Part shown: positions 55,576-58,146 of the stretch, one piece after another
Layout: each line of letters starts with the position of its first letter
Numbering within the stretch: the first letter of the stretch is position 1
Source: Candidatus Merdivicinus excrementipullorum
GTDB taxonomy: Bacteria > Bacillota > Clostridia > Oscillospirales > Ruminococcaceae
Direction: 5' to 3'
Assembly: GCA_018716725.1 (NCBI GenBank)
Contig: DVJP01000029.1
Span: forward strand, 1 to 58,146
Length of the DNA stretch: 58,146 nucleotides
Program-made: the position numbers and the translations under genes
Notes under the pieces: generated by a model
Database searches by the model: none
What the model was told of the DNA's origin: nothing
What the model saw: the letters and a program-made list of their open reading frames with translations, nothing else

Positions 55576-56538
55576 ATCCGCAGCTTTGTCATCAACGGAA
55601 ACGACGCGGGCCAGCGGCTGGACAAGTACCTTTCCAAGGCCGTCCGGCTCCTGCCCCAAAGCCTGCTTTACAAATACCTGCGCCTAAAGCGCATCAAGGT
55701 TAACGGCAAAAAGAGCGAGATCCGCTACCGGCTCAAAGAGGGCGACCGGGTGGACCTTTACATTAACGACGAGTTTTTCGCGGAGGAAAACGCCCCCTCC
55801 TTCCTGCTGGCCAAGCCGGACGTCAAGGTGGTTTACGAGGATGAAAACATCCTCCTGGCGGACAAGCCCCAGGGACTCATTGTCCATGAGGACGCCGGGG
55901 AAAGCGTGGACACCCTGATTAACCGGGTAAAACGCTATCTGTACGAAAAGGGCGAATATATCCCGGAACAGGAGGCCTCCTTCGCCCCGGCCCTCTGTAA
56001 CCGCATCGACCGGAACACTGGCGGCATCGTCATTGTGGCCAAAAACGCCGAATCCCTGCGGATCCTCAACGAGGCCATCAAAAACCGGGAGCTGTCGAAA
56101 TTTTATCTCTGTCTGGTGAAAGGCGTCCCCTCCCCCAGGGAAGCCACCCTGACCCACTATCACATGAAAAATGAAGCGGAAAACAAGGCCATTGTTTTGG
56201 ACAAGCCCCGGTCCGGCGCCAGGACCATGGTGACCCATTACCGGGTTTTGCAGTCAAACGGCCGCTTTTCCCTGCTGGAGGTGGAGCTGGAAACCGGACG
56301 CACCCACCAGATCCGTGCCCAGATGGCCCACATCGGCTGCCCGCTGGTTGGGGACGGGAAATACTCCGTCAACGCCGCCGACCGGAAAAAGGGGTTTTCC
56401 TACCAGGCCCTGTATTCCTACAAGCTGCGGTTTGATTTCCGGGAGGAGCACAGCCTTTCTTATTTAAAAGGAAAAACTTTTCAGGTGGAGGATGTCTGGT
56501 TCGCCAAAAACGGCATACCGGACGCTTTGGCGGAATAG
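55576..56538 (+). CDS. RluA-family pseudouridine synthase, ATC start
   Basis: A 320-aa protein predicted to make pseudouridine in rRNA or tRNA. The N-terminal S4 domain runs RSFVINGNDAGQRLDKYLSK to IKVNGKKSEIRYRLKEGDRV. The catalytic domain has the RluA motif LCNRIDRNTGGIVIVAKN (catalytic Asp) and LETGRTHQIRAQMAHIG. Between the preceding TAA and the S4 domain there is no in-frame ATG, GTG or TTG. AGGAGG (55563-55568) is 7 bases from ATC at 55576, where homologues have Met-Arg-Ser. The next usual start, GTG 55750, would remove the S4 domain. Confidence 0.88.
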   Translation: MRSFVINGNDAGQRLDKYLSKAVRLLPQSLLYKYLRLKRIKVNGKKSEIRYRLKEGDRVDLYINDEFFAEENAPSFLLAKPDVKVVYEDENILLADKPQGLIVHEDAGESVDTLINRVKRYLYEKGEYIPEQEASFAPALCNRIDRNTGGIVIVAKNAESLRILNEAIKNRELSKFYLCLVKGVPSPREATLTHYHMKNEAENKAIVLDKPRSGARTMVTHYRVLQSNGRFSLLEVELETGRTHQIRAQMAHIGCPLVGDGKYSVNAADRKKGFSYQALYSYKLRFDFREEHSLSYLKGKTFQVEDVWFAKNGIPDALAE

Positions 56539-56578
56539 GATAGAATATGGAAAACCATATTTTGTCCGGAGGTGGGCC

Positions 56579-56875
56579 ATGGAAACCAGTATGGAAGCCC
56601 TGCGGCGGAAGGAGATTGTCAATCTGAAGGACGGTTCCAAGCTGGGCTACGCCGACGATGCGGTCTTAGATGTGGAAACAGCCCGGGTACTCCGGCTGGT
56701 GGTCAAAGGCCGGGCCAGGTGCTTCGGGCTTTTGGGCCGCCAGCCCGACCTGCTGATCCCCTGGGAGGACATCCAGGTCATCGGGGAGGACACCATTCTC
56801 ATCAACATGGCAGACTGCCCCAAGGAAGCCATTCCCAAACGGTTCAAATGGCTGGATTTCTGGAACAATTTGTAA
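56579..56875 (+). CDS. ylmC: YlmC/YmxH family sporulation protein
   Basis: A 98-aa PRC-barrel-like protein: EALRRKEIVNLKDGSKLGYADDAVLDVETARVL and IPWEDIQVIGEDTILIN match the YlmC/YmxH family linked to sporulation. GGAGG lies 6 bases before ATG 56579. It closes the yqfC-ylbJ-Cys protein-RluA cluster and is followed by an intrinsic terminator that overlaps its stop codon. Confidence 0.9.
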   Translation: METSMEALRRKEIVNLKDGSKLGYADDAVLDVETARVLRLVVKGRARCFGLLGRQPDLLIPWEDIQVIGEDTILINMADCPKEAIPKRFKWLDFWNNL

Positions 56876-56903
56876 AGGAAGCCGGGTTTCGGCTTCCTTT
56901 TTC
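56874..56903 (+). terminator. Terminator after ylmC
   Basis: AAAGGAAGCC/GGCTTCCTTT with a 7-nt loop, then TTTCC. It begins at the stop codon. Confidence 0.88.
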
Positions 56904-57114
56904 CTTGTATTTTCCGAAAAATTTTCTGTTATTTTGGAAATATCAGAAATTTATGCAGTTTACCGCTTGATATATTCTGATTTTACACGATTCCTTTTTA
57001 TTTCTTCAATTTTAGAAAAACAGAATAAAAAATGAGAATCAAAGAGAAATCGAGGTAAATCAAGAGAAATTGAGAGAAATGGGGTTGTAAATTAAAAAAA
57101 CGCCGATTTTCCGG

Positions 57115-57143
57115 TTGACTTTCCATTTGCCATCCGCTATAAT
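57115..57143 (+). promoter_or_regulatory. Promoter of rplM-rpsI
   Basis: TTGACT, a 17-bp spacer and TATAAT. The leader of about 70 nt contains a hairpin near 57168-57188 (GCCC..GGGC) that could be an L13-type leader; I could not confirm it. The AT-rich 200 bp before the promoter shows only an imperfect 20-bp tandem repeat (57041-57080). Confidence 0.8.
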
Positions 57144-57220
57144 AAGATACGTTGTGAAAATAACGCCCTTCCCTATGACTGGACGGGCTGATTCCAAGAA
57201 TTTGAACTGGAGGTACCCAT

Positions 57221-57649
57221 ATGTCTACTACTTTGGTAAAACCTGCTGAAGTTAGCCGCAAGTGGTATATCCTGGACGCGACCAACAAGCCCCTGGGCCG
57301 TGTCGCTGCCAAGGCTGCCCACCTGCTCCGCGGCAAACACAAACCCACCTTTACTCCCAACGTTGACTGCGGCGATTTCGTCATCATTGTCAATGCGGAC
57401 AAGGCTATCCTCACCGGCAAAAAGATGGAGCAGAAGTTCCTGCGCTGGCACACCGGCTGGATCGGCCACCTGAAAGAAGTCTCCTACAAAGACCTGATGC
57501 AGAACAATCCTGAGAAAGCTATGCAGGTTGCTGTGAAGGGCATGCTTCCTTCCAACACCCTGGGCCGCAAACAGATTGGCCGTCTGCACGTTTACAAAGG
57601 CTCTGAGCATGTAAACCAGGCTCAGAAACCCGAAGTTTACGAGTTTTAA
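57221..57649 (+). CDS. rplM: 50S ribosomal protein L13
   Basis: A 142-aa early-assembly large-subunit protein. It has WYILDATNKPLGRVAAKAAHLLRGKHKPTFTP, CGDFVIIVNADKAILTGKK and KGMLPSNTLGRKQIGRLHVYKG. The length is canonical. GGAGG lies 9 bases before the ATG. It is co-transcribed with rpsI. Confidence 0.98.
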   Translation: MSTTLVKPAEVSRKWYILDATNKPLGRVAAKAAHLLRGKHKPTFTPNVDCGDFVIIVNADKAILTGKKMEQKFLRWHTGWIGHLKEVSYKDLMQNNPEKAMQVAVKGMLPSNTLGRKQIGRLHVYKGSEHVNQAQKPEVYEF

Positions 57650-57671
57650 TCAGTGAAAGGAGGCTATTAGA

Positions 57672-58070
57672 ATGTACGAATCCAAACCTTACTTCTACGG
57701 CACCGGCAGAAGAAAACATTCTGTCGCCCGCGTCCGCGTTTACCAGGGCACCGGCAAAATCACCATCAATGGCCGCGACATTGACGATTACTTCGGCCTG
57801 GACACCCTGAAAACCATCGCCCGTCAGCCTCTGGCCCTGACCGAGACTGAAGGCAAATTTGACATCGTCTGCACCCTGGCAGGCGGCGGCGTTACCGGCC
57901 AGGCTGGCGCTCTGCGTCACGGCCTTTCCCGCGCTCTGCTTCAGTATGATCCCGAGCTGCGCCCTGTTCTGAAAAAAGCTGGTTTCCTGACCCGCGACCC
58001 CAGAATGAAAGAAAGAAAGAAGTACGGCCTCAAGGCTGCCCGTCGCGCTCCGCAGTTCAGCAAGCGCTAA
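57672..58070 (+). CDS. rpsI: 30S ribosomal protein S9
   Basis: A 132-aa small-subunit protein with [35 protein letters not shown], and the universal C-terminal RRAPQFSKR that reaches the P site. Complete within the window. AAGGAGG precedes the ATG, and it lies 22 bases after rplM. Confidence 0.98.
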   Translation: MYESKPYFYGTGRRKHSVARVRVYQGTGKITINGRDIDDYFGLDTLKTIARQPLALTETEGKFDIVCTLAGGGVTGQAGALRHGLSRALLQYDPELRPVLKKAGFLTRDPRMKERKKYGLKAARRAPQFSKR

Positions 58071-58088
58071 ACTTTATCAAAAGTGGTC

Positions 58089-58124
58089 AAAAACCCCGGA
58101 ACTACGCGGTTTCCGGGGTTTTTC
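58089..58124 (+). terminator. Terminator after rpsI
   Basis: AAAACCCCGGAA/TTCCGGGGTTTT stem with an 8-10-nt loop, followed by T-rich sequence. Confidence 0.9.
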
Positions 58125-58146
58125 CTTTTCAAATGGTTTGACGCAA

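Noticed and set aside
57041-57080. Two imperfect 20-bp direct repeats upstream of the rplM promoter
   Set aside because: Only about 16 of 20 bases match in a purine-rich, low-complexity stretch. This is too weak to call a functional repeat.
57150-57220. L13 leader regulatory RNA
   Set aside because: A short hairpin (GCCC..GGGC) is visible, but I could not match it to the known L13 leader consensus, so it is mentioned only with the promoter.

Overview
The window looks like chromosomal DNA of an endospore-forming Clostridia bacterium, most likely of the Oscillospiraceae/Ruminococcaceae type. The evidence is a GC-rich coding sequence with AT-rich intergenic regions, GGAGG ribosome binding sites, frequent GTG and TTG starts, IreB, a T-box on pheST, YqfC/YqfD/YlbJ/YlmC sporulation families, and Firmicutes-type S12 and RpoB/RpoC. 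The family-level assignment is inference. There is no prophage, insertion sequence, CRISPR array or rRNA operon in view.

Layout, left to right. Positions 1-4,400 are on the minus strand: a tRNA-Ser-like 5' portion with its own promoter, ireB, then pheS-pheT behind a T-box leader. Positions 4,500-10,110 hold a membrane-tethered Xre regulator facing a minus-strand cluster: phosphatase, DUF975-like membrane protein, proB, proA and three small membrane proteins. Positions 10,268-12,600 carry an Xre regulator, a lipoprotein polysaccharide deacetylase and a candidate small RNA. Positions 12,661-17,027 are a minus operon running PHP phosphoesterase, unknown protein, YdcF-like, GNAT, DnaD-domain protein, DnaC/DnaI-like loader. 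gdhA follows. Positions 18,927-30,918 are the core block tuf, fusA, rpsG, rpsL and rpoC, rpoB on the minus strand. rpoBC and the str genes each have their own canonical promoter.

Positions 31,252-34,545 hold an AraC regulator divergent from galK-galT (Leloir pathway). Positions 34,556-44,511 are the most unusual part. Two copies of a roughly 325-415 bp multi-hairpin element (34,556 and 43,726) share conserved blocks, while several hairpins change sequence but keep their pairing. Between them lie a thioesterase, a flavoredoxin-like gene behind an NmlR/AdhR-type MerR operator, a MIF-like protein, an M29 aminopeptidase, an aminoglycoside-phosphotransferase-fold kinase, a beta-mannosidase, and a MerR/unknown-domain/P-loop-kinase fusion next to an ECF transporter S component. 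The NmlR/AdhR-like regulator itself sits at 44,128 behind the same operator, so a small regulon can be proposed from this window alone.

Positions 44,522-51,751 hold RlmI-like methyltransferase, exonuclease III, sirtuin, an AI-2E family transporter broken by an in-frame amber codon, a nitroreductase, a small membrane protein, a Gfo/Idh/MocA oxidoreductase and a DUF3048 lipoprotein. Positions 51,845-56,875 hold a YitT-family protein, divergent yqfD and yqfC, ylbJ, a 72-aa Cys-rich protein, an RluA-family pseudouridine synthase that appears to start at a non-canonical ATC codon, and ylmC. The window ends with rplM-rpsI and their terminator.
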